Of a stretch of DNA of 64,000 nucleotides, positions 1-7,245 are shown in pieces. Both the position numbers and the translations under genes were made by a program. Source of the stretch: Bacteroides fragilis. Its GTDB lineage: Bacteria > Bacteroidota > Bacteroidia > Bacteroidales > Bacteroidaceae. The notes under the pieces were generated by a model, which saw nothing but the letters and a program-made list of their open reading frames with translations, searched no databases and was not told the origin of the DNA. The DNA lies in assembly GCF_019583405.1 (NCBI RefSeq), contig NZ_SZUU01000005.1, forward strand, positions 124,001 to 188,000, in the 5' to 3' direction. The stretch's first letter is position 1. Each line of letters opens with the position of its first letter.

Positions 1-410
1 AGGACATCACCTGTGATTCCGATGGAAAGATAGCCAATTTTATCTCTACCCGGAATGTAGCACATTATATGCCGGTACATAGCCTGAAGCAGAAAGAGCC
101 TTACTATGTAGCGGTCTTTTTGGTAGGGGCTTATCAGGAAATCCTGGGAGACATGCATAATCTGTTTGGAGATACGAATGCGGTGCACGTTTCCGTCAAT
201 GAGAAGGGCTATAATATCGAACAGATTATTGACGGGGAGACGGTTGCCGAAGTACTTGACTATGTACAATACAACCCGAAGAAACTGGTTCGTACCCTTG
301 AAACATGGGTGACAAAATCTGTAAAAGAAGGGAAGATTTCTGTAGAAGAAGGAAAAGAGTTCCTTTCCAATTATCGTTCGGGCTTGTACGGATACACATA
401 CCTTGAATAA
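1..410 (+). CDS. speA: Biosynthetic arginine decarboxylase, C-terminal part (5' end outside window)
   Basis: The reading frame is open from base 3, without a start, to the TAA ending at 410, so only about the last 135 residues are present. The segment begins with DITCDSDGKI, continues through FLVGAYQEILGDMHNLFGD, and ends in a short helical tail. This matches the C-terminal part of the PLP-dependent SpeA-type arginine decarboxylase, which makes agmatine for polyamine synthesis. The methionine at base 69 is internal and is not the start. An arginine-related gene (argB) lies 133 bp downstream on the same strand. The PLP-binding part is outside the window, so activity cannot be judged here. Confidence 0.9.
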   Translation, partial: DITCDSDGKIANFISTRNVAHYMPVHSLKQKEPYYVAVFLVGAYQEILGDMHNLFGDTNAVHVSVNEKGYNIEQIIDGETVAEVLDYVQYNPKKLVRTLETWVTKSVKEGKISVEEGKEFLSNYRSGLYGYTYLE

Positions 411-437
411 ATAAAAAGAACTATCATTTTATAAACG

Positions 438-494
438 ACGAGCTACAAGTTACGAATACTGCACATGATATCAGTCTCGTTTCTTGTAGCTCGT
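438..494. repeat. 12-nt inverted repeat between speA and argB
   Basis: ACGAGCTACAAG (438-449) and CTTGTAGCTCGT (483-494) are exact reverse complements separated by 33 nt. A weaker second pairing follows (GTTAC at 450 with GTAAC near 500). No T-run follows, so it is not a classical terminator. It could be an intergenic repeat or an mRNA structure in the leader of argB. Confidence 0.6.
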
Positions 495-543
495 GGCTTG
501 TAACCTGATGGAGTATAAATCGTAATTTGTAAATAGAAAGAAT

Positions 544-1317
544 ATGAAGGAAAAACTGACAGTCATTAAAGTTGGTGGCAAAATCGTAGAAGAAGAAGCT
601 ACGCTGAAGCAGTTACTGGATGATTTTGCTGCCATTGAAGGGCATAAGGTACTTGTTCATGGAGGGGGACGTTCGGCTACAAAGATAGCTGCCTTACTGG
701 GGATTGACAGTAAAATGGTCAATGGACGCCGTATAACCGATGCGGAGACACTGAAGGTTGTGACAATGGTCTATGGTGGGTTGGTAAACAAGAATATTGT
801 AGCCGGATTGCAAGCCCGTGGGGTCAATGCCCTGGGGCTGACCGGAGCGGATATGAATGTAATCCGTTCGATGAAGCGCCCCGTAAAAGAGGTCGATTAT
901 GGATTTGTCGGAGATGTAGAGAAGGTAGATGCCACATTGCTTTCTGATTTGATTCATAAAGGAGTGGTTCCGGTGATGGCACCGTTGACACATGACGGGC
1001 AAGGGAATATGTTGAATACGAATGCAGATACCATTGCCGGAGAGACAGCTAAAGCTCTTTCTGCCATTTTCGATGTGACCTTGGTTTACTGCTTTGAGAA
1101 GAAGGGGGTTCTTCGTGATGAAAACGATGATGAGAGTGTCATTTCTCAGATCAATCGTGCCGAGTTTGAACGATATATTGCCGAAGGCGTTATTCAGGGA
1201 GGCATGATACCGAAACTTGAGAATTCTTTTGAAGCAATAAATGCAGGTGTGTCTGAGGTGATAATAACCTTAGCGTCAGCCATTCACAAAGGTGGAGGAA
1301 CCCGGATAAAAAAATAA
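544..1317 (+). CDS. argB: Acetylglutamate kinase
   Basis: This protein of 257 residues phosphorylates N-acetylglutamate, the second step of arginine (ornithine) synthesis in the cytoplasm. The amino-acid kinase fold is clear: KVGGK at residues 9-13, the phosphate-binding HGGG at 39-42, GRRITD at 61-66, and the NTNADTIAGE stretch near 158-167 that binds acetylglutamate and ATP. Length fits the family. The ATG at 544 is preceded by AGAAAGAA, a weak ribosome site typical of Bacteroides. It lies downstream of speA, so the two arginine-consuming and arginine-making genes are adjacent, though the 133-bp gap with an inverted repeat may separate their expression. Confidence 0.95.
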   Translation: MKEKLTVIKVGGKIVEEEATLKQLLDDFAAIEGHKVLVHGGGRSATKIAALLGIDSKMVNGRRITDAETLKVVTMVYGGLVNKNIVAGLQARGVNALGLTGADMNVIRSMKRPVKEVDYGFVGDVEKVDATLLSDLIHKGVVPVMAPLTHDGQGNMLNTNADTIAGETAKALSAIFDVTLVYCFEKKGVLRDENDDESVISQINRAEFERYIAEGVIQGGMIPKLENSFEAINAGVSEVIITLASAIHKGGGTRIKK

Positions 1318-1378
1318 TTCAAAAAAAAGAGGAATACATCTGTAACTTTTCACCCACTCACCCGTCAACTTAATAGAG

Positions 1379-1888
1379 ATGCAAGAAATCAGCTTCCGAG
1401 ACGACATATTGCCATTGAAAGATAAACTCTTTCGTTTGGCACTCCGAATCACCTTCGACAGGGCCGAAGCAGAGGATGTTGTTCAGGATACGATGATTAG
1501 AGTGTGGAATAAACGTGAAGAGTGGACACAGTTCGGATCTATTGAGGCTTACTGCCTGACTGTGGCGAAGAATCTGGCCATAGACCGAAGCCAAAAGAAA
1601 GAAGCTCAAAATGTGGAACTCACACCGGAAATGGAGGAAGAATCCGAGGCATCCGGTCCTTATGATCAGTTGATTAATAATGAACGAATGTCAATCATCC
1701 ATCGTCTGATTAACGAACTTCCTGAGAAGCAACGGCTTATTATGCAGTTGAGGGATATAGAAGGGGAAAGCTATAAAGAAATAGCGAAAATCTTGAATCT
1801 GACAGAGGAACAGGTAAAAGTGAATCTTTTCAGAGCAAGACAAAAGGTAAAACAAAGGTATTTAGAGATTGATGAATATGGATTATAA
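1379..1888 (+). CDS. ECF-type RNA polymerase sigma factor
   Basis: A 169-residue sigma-70 family protein with region 2 (residues about 10-75, including EAEDVVQDTMIRVWNK) and region 4 (about 110-160, LPEKQRLIMQLRDIEGESYKEIA followed by a helix-turn-helix ending in LFRARQKVKQ). It has no regions 1 or 3, so it is an extracytoplasmic-function type. The stop overlaps the start of the next gene, a membrane protein in the position an anti-sigma factor usually takes. That suggests an envelope-signal regulon of this sigma, its partner and a secreted DUF4252 protein. The inducing signal cannot be read from sequence. Confidence 0.93.
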   Translation: MQEISFRDDILPLKDKLFRLALRITFDRAEAEDVVQDTMIRVWNKREEWTQFGSIEAYCLTVAKNLAIDRSQKKEAQNVELTPEMEEESEASGPYDQLINNERMSIIHRLINELPEKQRLIMQLRDIEGESYKEIAKILNLTEEQVKVNLFRARQKVKQRYLEIDEYGL

Positions 1889-2387
1889 GTATATAGAACA
1901 GCTTTTAGAGCGATACTGGCAATGTGAGACTTCTTTGGAAGAGGAATCGGAATTGCGGTCTTTCTTTTCGGAGGAAGAGGTACCCGCTTATTTGCTCCGT
2001 TACAAGGACTTGTTTGTTTATCAGGCAGTTCAACAGGAAGCAGGGCTGGGAGAAGACTTTGATGAACGTATTCTGGCTCAGGTAGAGGCACCTGTAGTAA
2101 AAGCAAAACGTCTGACGATGATTGGAAGGTTTATGCCTTTGTTTAAGGCTGCCGCTGTGATTGCGTTAATTTTGTCATTGGGTAATGTAGTGCAACATAC
2201 ATTCTTTGCCGATGAGGCTTTGGATTATAATTATGATGCTTATAAGGACACGTACGATGATCCCGAAGTGGCTTACAAACAAGTTTCTTCTGCGTTGATG
2301 ATGTTGTCTGAAGGTATAAATAAATCGCAGGATCAAATCGCCGGAGATAGTGTGAAGGTTGAATCGATTCGAGTGATGAAGGAATAA
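1872..2387 (+). CDS. Single-span membrane protein, putative anti-sigma factor
   Basis: About 171 residues. The start is placed at ATG 1872 (a second ATG at 1878 is equally possible), overlapping the sigma gene by 17 or 11 bp, which indicates translational coupling. The N-terminal ~90 residues are acidic and helical (LLERYWQCETSLEEESELRSF), like the cytoplasmic part of Bacteroidetes anti-sigma proteins. One membrane segment follows (about residues 91-108, FKAAAVIALILSLGNVV), then an outside domain rich in Tyr and Asp (DYNYDAYKDTYDD). I recognise no named catalytic domain. The role as sigma partner is inferred from position and topology only. Confidence 0.7.
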   Translation: MNMDYKYIEQLLERYWQCETSLEEESELRSFFSEEEVPAYLLRYKDLFVYQAVQQEAGLGEDFDERILAQVEAPVVKAKRLTMIGRFMPLFKAAAVIALILSLGNVVQHTFFADEALDYNYDAYKDTYDDPEVAYKQVSSALMMLSEGINKSQDQIAGDSVKVESIRVMKE

Positions 2388-2391
2388 AATA

Positions 2392-2868
2392 ATGAAGAGC
2401 GTTCTTTTAATGTGCTGGATGGCATTGCTGTCTGTGGCTGTTTCGGCCCAGGACTTTGCTTCACGTTTTATGGCTGAACATAAGGCGGATTCTAATCTGA
2501 CTTGTGTTACAATCAGTCCGAAAATGATGGAGGAGATAATGAAGAGCGATGCTGAGAAAGATAAAGAGGTGCTGGATATGATCTCTAATCTCAAGAGTAT
2601 GCAGGTGCTTACTTCCGATGTGGAAGGAAAAAAGTATTTTGATGCAGCTTTGAAGGTGGTTGAGAAGAATACCGGAAGGTTTGAATCGTTTCTTTCTTTT
2701 AAGGATAAATCTGAGAATTGTCAGATTATGGTTCGTAAAAAGAAGGATACAATTGTTGAATTGGTGATGCTGATGCACGAAAAGAATCATTTTGCTGTAA
2801 TAAACTTTACCGGAAATATGAGTCCGGAGTTTATTGCACAGATAAAGAGACATTTTCATTTGCTTTAA
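2392..2868 (+). CDS. DUF4252 secreted protein
   Basis: A 158-residue protein with a signal peptide (MKSVLLMCWMALLSVAVSAQ, cleavage after Ala19) and a mature domain resembling the DUF4252 family: FMAEHKADSNLTCVTISPKMME, a central segment with a Lys/Asp-rich loop, and the ending FIAQIKRHFHLL. It starts 4 bp after the putative anti-sigma gene, so it is probably the last gene of that cassette and may be a target or sensor of the sigma system. DUF4252 has no established biochemical role that I know of. A terminator follows at 2969-2997. Confidence 0.75.
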   Translation: MKSVLLMCWMALLSVAVSAQDFASRFMAEHKADSNLTCVTISPKMMEEIMKSDAEKDKEVLDMISNLKSMQVLTSDVEGKKYFDAALKVVEKNTGRFESFLSFKDKSENCQIMVRKKKDTIVELVMLMHEKNHFAVINFTGNMSPEFIAQIKRHFHLL

Positions 2869-2968
2869 ACATATAATATAGTTAGTGTGCTTAATTAAAA
2901 CAACTTTTTGATTTGAGGCTGTGAAGTTTCAATTCTCTCAATTTCAATAAAAAACTAACTAAATAAAT

Positions 2969-2997
2969 GGGCTACCGCGTGATGCAGTAGCCCTTTT
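2969..2997 (+). terminator. Rho-independent terminator after the sigma/DUF4252 cassette
   Basis: GGGCTAC (2969-2975) pairs with GTAGCCC (2987-2993), followed by TTTT. It lies 100 bp after the DUF4252 gene and before the convergent minus-strand lipoprotein gene. Confidence 0.75.
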
Positions 2998-3055
2998 ATG
3001 TTTATATTACGTCGTCTTCATAGAGCGAAGTTAAACTAAGAGAGAGTTTCTATAT

Positions 3056-3835
3056 TTAAAGTTTTCGTAATCCTCTTTTTGAAAAGTTTATTTGCGGATT
3101 ACCTTTGTATGCCACACTTCCACTTCCACTGACACCTCCCGTCAGGTTTTCAGTAGCATGACATTTTATGCTACCCGAACCACTGATATGTGCATTGACA
3201 TCTTCTGTCTTTAAATCTATGGCATTAATATCTCCCGAACCTGCAATACGATACTCGGCTTTGCCCGATTTGCCGTTCAGCAACACATTTCCCGAGCCTG
3301 AAATATTTGCTTCTGTGCATGATACATCAATTCTTTTCAAGTTGATGTTTCCTGAACCGTAAATATGTGTTGACAGTCTTGTACAAGAGAAATTGCTTCC
3401 ATTGATGTTCCCCGATCCGTAAATGCATATTTCCAAATCGTCGTTGCTCTCCATTCCATTTGTAAAGGTTGTATTTCCTGAACCATATATGGATAAATGG
3501 TTTAATGATGGAGAAGATACTCTGATTTCCAGTTTCCCACTATTGCGGATGGAGGTATTCTTTTTAAATTTAACCACCAGTGTTTTTCCTTCAACAGTGG
3601 TTTCCAATAACTGGACGATGTTGTCGGGACCATAAATCTGTACAGTGGGAGTTCCTTGCTTTTGTGTATAAACAATATCCGAACTACTCATTGATTTAAT
3701 TTTGCTGAAAGAACCGACTCTTATGTCTTTAGTGATATAGTTTGAACTTCCACTTACGTGCTTTGTCTGTGAACAGGCCCCAATGATTAATAACAGCATG
3801 GAAATTGTAAGGCATGACAATAATTGTTTTTTCAT
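3056..3835 (-). CDS. DUF2807 (head GIN domain) lipoprotein with GSGN repeats
   Basis: A 259-residue protein with a lipoprotein signal (IIGAC, Cys21). The mature part begins with VGSFSKIKSMSSSDIVYTQ and then carries a run of about 20-residue repeats, each closing with a GSGN/GSGS/GSGD turn (YGSGN, SGSGN, AGSGD, SGSGS). This is the auto-transporter adhesin head GIN (DUF2807) pattern, which forms a beta-solenoid. It is probably anchored in the outer membrane. The gene lies 18 bp downstream of a paralogue with a different turn sequence. Function is not established for the family; a scaffold or binding role is possible. Confidence 0.85.
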   Translation of the reverse strand: MKKQLLSCLTISMLLLIIGACSQTKHVSGSSNYITKDIRVGSFSKIKSMSSSDIVYTQKQGTPTVQIYGPDNIVQLLETTVEGKTLVVKFKKNTSIRNSGKLEIRVSSPSLNHLSIYGSGNTTFTNGMESNDDLEICIYGSGNINGSNFSCTRLSTHIYGSGNINLKRIDVSCTEANISGSGNVLLNGKSGKAEYRIAGSGDINAIDLKTEDVNAHISGSGSIKCHATENLTGGVSGSGSVAYKGNPQINFSKRGLRKL

Positions 3836-3853
3836 GGTCTTGTGATTATTGTA

Positions 3854-4588
3854 TTAGATATTCTTAATAGTTCCCACTCCTTTTTTATTGAGTGATTTTA
3901 TGGTAGGATTACCTTTATACTTAATGCTTCCCACTCCCCGTACAGCTGCATTGATGGATTCCACTGCGTTGCAGGTAATATCTCCTACACCCTGTGAACT
4001 GGCTTCTACTATATTGGCCTGCAGGTTTCCGGCTTCTATATTGCCTACCCCTTTAGAGTGAAGAGTAGCTGCCTGAACTGTTCCTTCAAGTTTTACATTT
4101 CCTACACCCATTGATTGCACATTTAAACTACTGCAGGTCAGTGATTTAATTTTTACATCACCTACTCCTTTGCTTTCCACATAGAGGTTGTCGGTAGTCA
4201 AACCGTTATCAATATGTACATCACCTACTCCTTTGAAGGAAATACTGTTTAAAGTTGGAGATGTAATTGTTATCTTCATCTTTTTGAAGTTGCGTACCTT
4301 TTTCGATTTATCGATGCTTAACAATAAGGTACTATCTTTTACAGCCACCTGTATTAACGCCACAATGTTATCCGGCCCATAGATTTGTACGTCTGTTTTT
4401 TCATCTGCGGATTGTGTGTAATAGATGTCACCTACGGTCCCCGCGTCAATTTTGTTGAACTCCTTCACTTTATAATCTCTCGTGATAAGTTTCTTACTGG
4501 GTTGAATACCTTCACCCATATATACGCAACTGCCCAATAACCCTGCTGTTAACAGTAATGCCGACAACATTTTAAAGATTGTTTTCAT
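3854..4588 (-). CDS. DUF2807 (head GIN domain) lipoprotein with GVGD/GVGN repeats
   Basis: A 244-residue paralogue of the next gene downstream, with lipobox LLGSC (Cys21). After an N-terminal DYKVKEFNKIDAGTVGDIYYTQ segment it has about seven short beta-solenoid rungs ending in GVGD, GVGN or GVGS (FKGVGD, SKGVGD, SMGVGN, SKGVGN, SQGVGD, VRGVGS). Where the sister protein uses Ser in the turn, this one almost always uses Val. The two genes are co-directional and 18 bp apart, which implies one transcript and tandem duplication. It starts 120 bp from the divergent YgjP-type peptidase gene. Function unknown. Confidence 0.85.
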   Translation of the reverse strand: MKTIFKMLSALLLTAGLLGSCVYMGEGIQPSKKLITRDYKVKEFNKIDAGTVGDIYYTQSADEKTDVQIYGPDNIVALIQVAVKDSTLLLSIDKSKKVRNFKKMKITITSPTLNSISFKGVGDVHIDNGLTTDNLYVESKGVGDVKIKSLTCSSLNVQSMGVGNVKLEGTVQAATLHSKGVGNIEAGNLQANIVEASSQGVGDITCNAVESINAAVRGVGSIKYKGNPTIKSLNKKGVGTIKNI

Positions 4589-4708
4589 TTTATTTCGTTT
4601 TTAGAGGTTTCTATCAGTTTAGACGTAGGTTGAGTAGGAAAAGTTGCATCTATCTTTCTTTTTTCTGCAAAATAATCCGTTTATTTGTATTTATAATTAA
4701 GAACAACA

Positions 4709-5407
4709 TTGGATAAGATTATTGAAGATAAGGAGTTAGGACGTCTGATCGTACGCGATAATGTGCGTGCCAAGAGACTCGTTTTTCGTACGAAAGTTGA
4801 TGCGATCTATGTTAGTATACCTCCGGGAGTTACGATGAAGGAGGTAAAGGAGGCGATAGAAAAATTACGTTCCAGATTGTTGGATTCCAGGCAGAAGTTG
4901 ATACGTCCTCTGATTGACCTGAACTATCGGATCGATACAGAATACTTCAAGTTATCATTGGTCAGTGGTAAGAGGGAGAAATTCTTGGCTCATTCCGAAT
5001 TGGGAGAAATGCGGATTATCTGTCCTCCAACAGCTGATTTTACAGACTCGAATTTGCAGGATTGGCTTCGAAAAGTGATTGAAGAAGCTTTGCGACGGAA
5101 TGCAAAGATTATCTTGCCTCCTCGGTTGTATATGCTTTCAGAGAAGCACCGTTTACCCTACGAGAGCGTGCAGATAAATTCGAGCCGTGGGCGATGGGGA
5201 AGCTGTTCCTCTCGTAAACAGATAAATCTCTCTTATTTCCTTGTATTGTTGCCAAAACATCTGATAGATTACGTCCTTTTGCATGAACTTTGCCATACTT
5301 GCGAGATGAATCATGGAGATCGCTTTTGGGACTTGCTAAATGGGCTTACCGATGGGAAAGCATTGGAACTACGCGAAGAGTTGAAGAGGTACAAGACTGA
5401 GATCTGA
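4709..5407 (+). CDS. YgjP-type (DUF45/M48-like) zinc metallopeptidase
   Basis: A 232-residue cytoplasmic protein of the YgjP/DUF45 family. The zinc-binding HELCH motif sits at about residues 194-198, with the third ligand region NHGDRFWDLL after it and SSRGRWGSCSSRKQINLSY before it, all family hallmarks. The start is taken as TTG at 4709 because no ATG precedes the conserved N-terminal region and the first internal ATG (GVTMKEV, about residue 45) would remove conserved sequence. The family is widespread but its substrate is unclear; some relatives accompany restriction or Wss1-like DNA-protein repair functions. A terminator follows at 5458-5500. Confidence 0.83.
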   Translation: MDKIIEDKELGRLIVRDNVRAKRLVFRTKVDAIYVSIPPGVTMKEVKEAIEKLRSRLLDSRQKLIRPLIDLNYRIDTEYFKLSLVSGKREKFLAHSELGEMRIICPPTADFTDSNLQDWLRKVIEEALRRNAKIILPPRLYMLSEKHRLPYESVQINSSRGRWGSCSSRKQINLSYFLVLLPKHLIDYVLLHELCHTCEMNHGDRFWDLLNGLTDGKALELREELKRYKTEI

Positions 5408-5457
5408 CATGGCAGTTACAAAACAAATGTCGTAAAGTTCTTCCCACCACAGATTTT

Positions 5458-5500
5458 GCCGATTATTACAGATTGATTGTCTGCACGGATAATCGGCTTT
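5458..5500 (+). terminator. Rho-independent terminator after the YgjP-type gene
   Basis: GCCGATTAT (5458-5466) pairs with ATAATCGGC (5489-5497), followed by a TTTTAGTTTTT tract. The T-run is on the plus side only. Confidence 0.75.
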
Positions 5501-5568
5501 TAGTTTTTCATGAGTGTGAATCGAATCTTTTATATTCTATGGTTTAAACTGGAAAAGCTCTTGCCTTC

Positions 5569-5967
5569 TCATTTTTGTGGCAGCTGTTTGATACCGTCAA
5601 TATCCTTTTCAAAACGATAAGTGCCTCCTTTCTCACTTAGGTCAAATGCGGCTACTGTTTCAGTTTGATTGTTTACAATCATCAGTGCACTTTGCTCTGC
5701 GAAGCGTCCGACTTCAATGGCAGTAGGCTCTTCTTTGATCTGTTTATTCATGATCAAGCTGTCATTGACAAACAGTGAGATCGAGTCACCCACGAAGCCT
5801 TTTGTCAGCTGAATGGAGTATGTTTCACTAAAGTGACGGACGGCTTCTTTTTCTCGTTGTAATCTTAAACTCATATATACAAAGATGACCACGACAAATA
5901 TGACGGCAAATGCTAAAATGCCGTTTCCTACCATAAATTGCTTGTTAGTGTTAAGACGATGTGCCAT
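5569..5967 (-). CDS. Hypothetical single-span membrane protein
   Basis: A 132-residue protein with a short basic N-terminus (MAHRLNTNKQ), one membrane segment at about residues 15-34 (NGILAFAVIFVVVIFVYMSL), and an outside domain of about 95 residues that looks mostly beta. I recognise no domain. It is a single-gene unit: the upstream neighbour fucR is divergent and the downstream neighbour is convergent behind a terminator. A weak -7-like element (TATCTTTA on the minus strand, 5994-6001) lies 27 bp before the start. Confidence 0.65.
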   Translation of the reverse strand: MAHRLNTNKQFMVGNGILAFAVIFVVVIFVYMSLRLQREKEAVRHFSETYSIQLTKGFVGDSISLFVNDSLIMNKQIKEEPTAIEVGRFAEQSALMIVNNQTETVAAFDLSEKGGTYRFEKDIDGIKQLPQK

Positions 5968-6110
5968 AATACTATATTCTTTAATATTCGGGGTAAAGAT
6001 AGCAAATCTTTTTGTATCTCATTTGTTTTTGTGTAAGTATAAAAGTTACAAAAAAATAACGAGATCTCTGAATTCTAATCCTTTTGTGTTATATAACATA
6101 TCAGTTTACA

Positions 6111-6141
6111 TTGTTCGTGCAGAATAAATTATCTTTCTTTG
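6111..6141 (+). promoter_or_regulatory. Putative promoter of fucR
   Basis: TTG at 6111-6113 and TTTCTTTG at 6134-6141, 20 nt apart, fit the Bacteroides -33/-7 pattern with one mismatch in the -7 element. The start codon is 51 bp downstream. Confidence 0.45.
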
Positions 6142-6192
6142 CATCGTGATAGTTCAGCATAGCTATCTGCAATTAAAAACCTTTATTGATGT

Positions 6193-7173
6193 ATGAAAAT
6201 AACTTTTGGACAACAAACGACCAAAGTAAAGCAATTGGCCGACAAGATTAGCTTTGATATCTCGATGGGAGTATATAAATCGGGAGATTCACTGCCTTCG
6301 ATCAATCAACTTAGCCATGCATATGAGGTATCCCGAGATACTGTATTTAAAGCTTTTCTTGATTTAAAAGAGAGAGGAATTATCGATTCTACTCCCGGGA
6401 AAGGGTATTATGTGGTTGGAAGATTGAAAAATGTACTTCTTTTGCTTGATGAATATTCACCTTTTAAATATGCGCTTTATAATAGTTTTGTAAAGCGTTT
6501 GTCTATCCGTTATAAAGTCGACTTGTTGTTTCATCAGTACAATGAACGTTTGTTCAATACCATCATCCGTGAATCGTTGGGGCGGTACAATAAATATATT
6601 GTGATGAACTTCGATAACGAAAAACTGTCTCCTAATCTTTATAAGATAAATCCATCTAAACTTCTTCTTCTTGATTTCGGTAAATTTGAGAAAGAGGAGT
6701 TCTCTTATGTTTGTCAGGACTTTGATCAAGGATTCTATAATGCGCTACTTCAACTGGCAGATCGATTGAAGAAATATCAAAAACTCGTTTTTGTGTTAGT
6801 GAATGATAGCATGCATCCCCGGAGTAGCCGTGACTTTTTTGAGAAATTCTGTGCCGATCAACATCTGGGTTGTGAGGTAGTGAGTGATATTGAAGGACTT
6901 CAGGTTCGCAAAGGAGAAGTATATATAGCGATTCGTCAAATAGACGTGGTGAGTATTATTAAGAAAAGTCGTATTGAGGGCTTACAATGTGGGGTTGATT
7001 TTGGCTTAATAGGGTATAATGACACACCAGCTTATGAAGTGATAGATCAGGGAATAACTGCATTAAGTGTAGATTGGGAGAAAATGGGTGATAAGGCTGC
7101 CGAATTTGTTCTGCAGGGAAAAGCCATACAAGATTACCTGCCTACGGAAGTCAGGCTGAGAGCTTCTTTATAA
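6193..7173 (+). CDS. fucR: GntR-family fucose operon regulator
   Basis: A 326-residue regulator. Residues about 10-75 form a GntR winged helix-turn-helix (SLPSINQLSHAYEVSRDT, then AFLDLKERGIIDSTPGKGYYV). The remainder resembles a periplasmic-binding-protein/LacI-type sugar sensor (ends FGLIGYNDTPAYEVIDQG and a VDWEKMG segment). It sits immediately upstream of fucI. In B. thetaiotaomicron the fucose locus is controlled by a GntR-type repressor, FucR, that responds to L-fucose, and this gene has the same position and architecture. The effector here is inferred, not seen. A direct GTCAGCA repeat just before fucI is a possible operator. Confidence 0.88.
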   Translation: MKITFGQQTTKVKQLADKISFDISMGVYKSGDSLPSINQLSHAYEVSRDTVFKAFLDLKERGIIDSTPGKGYYVVGRLKNVLLLLDEYSPFKYALYNSFVKRLSIRYKVDLLFHQYNERLFNTIIRESLGRYNKYIVMNFDNEKLSPNLYKINPSKLLLLDFGKFEKEEFSYVCQDFDQGFYNALLQLADRLKKYQKLVFVLVNDSMHPRSSRDFFEKFCADQHLGCEVVSDIEGLQVRKGEVYIAIRQIDVVSIIKKSRIEGLQCGVDFGLIGYNDTPAYEVIDQGITALSVDWEKMGDKAAEFVLQGKAIQDYLPTEVRLRASL

Positions 7174-7194
7174 AAGAGTTCTTCAGAATTGTGT

Positions 7195-7211
7195 GTCAGC
7201 ACAGGTCAGCA
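7195..7211. repeat. Direct repeat GTCAGCA upstream of fucI
   Basis: GTCAGCA occurs at 7195-7201 and again at 7205-7211, ten bases apart start to start (one helical turn), about 35 bp before the fucI start. It is a candidate regulator site only; a 7-nt repeat can arise by chance. Confidence 0.3.
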
Positions 7212-7245
7212 TGGAAAAATTGTCTAATGAATTTAATAATATAGT

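Noticed and set aside
5885..6127. 80-codon plus-strand frame over the start of the small membrane protein and the fucR upstream region
   Set aside because: It overlaps a better minus-strand gene and the fucR promoter and has no recognisable features.
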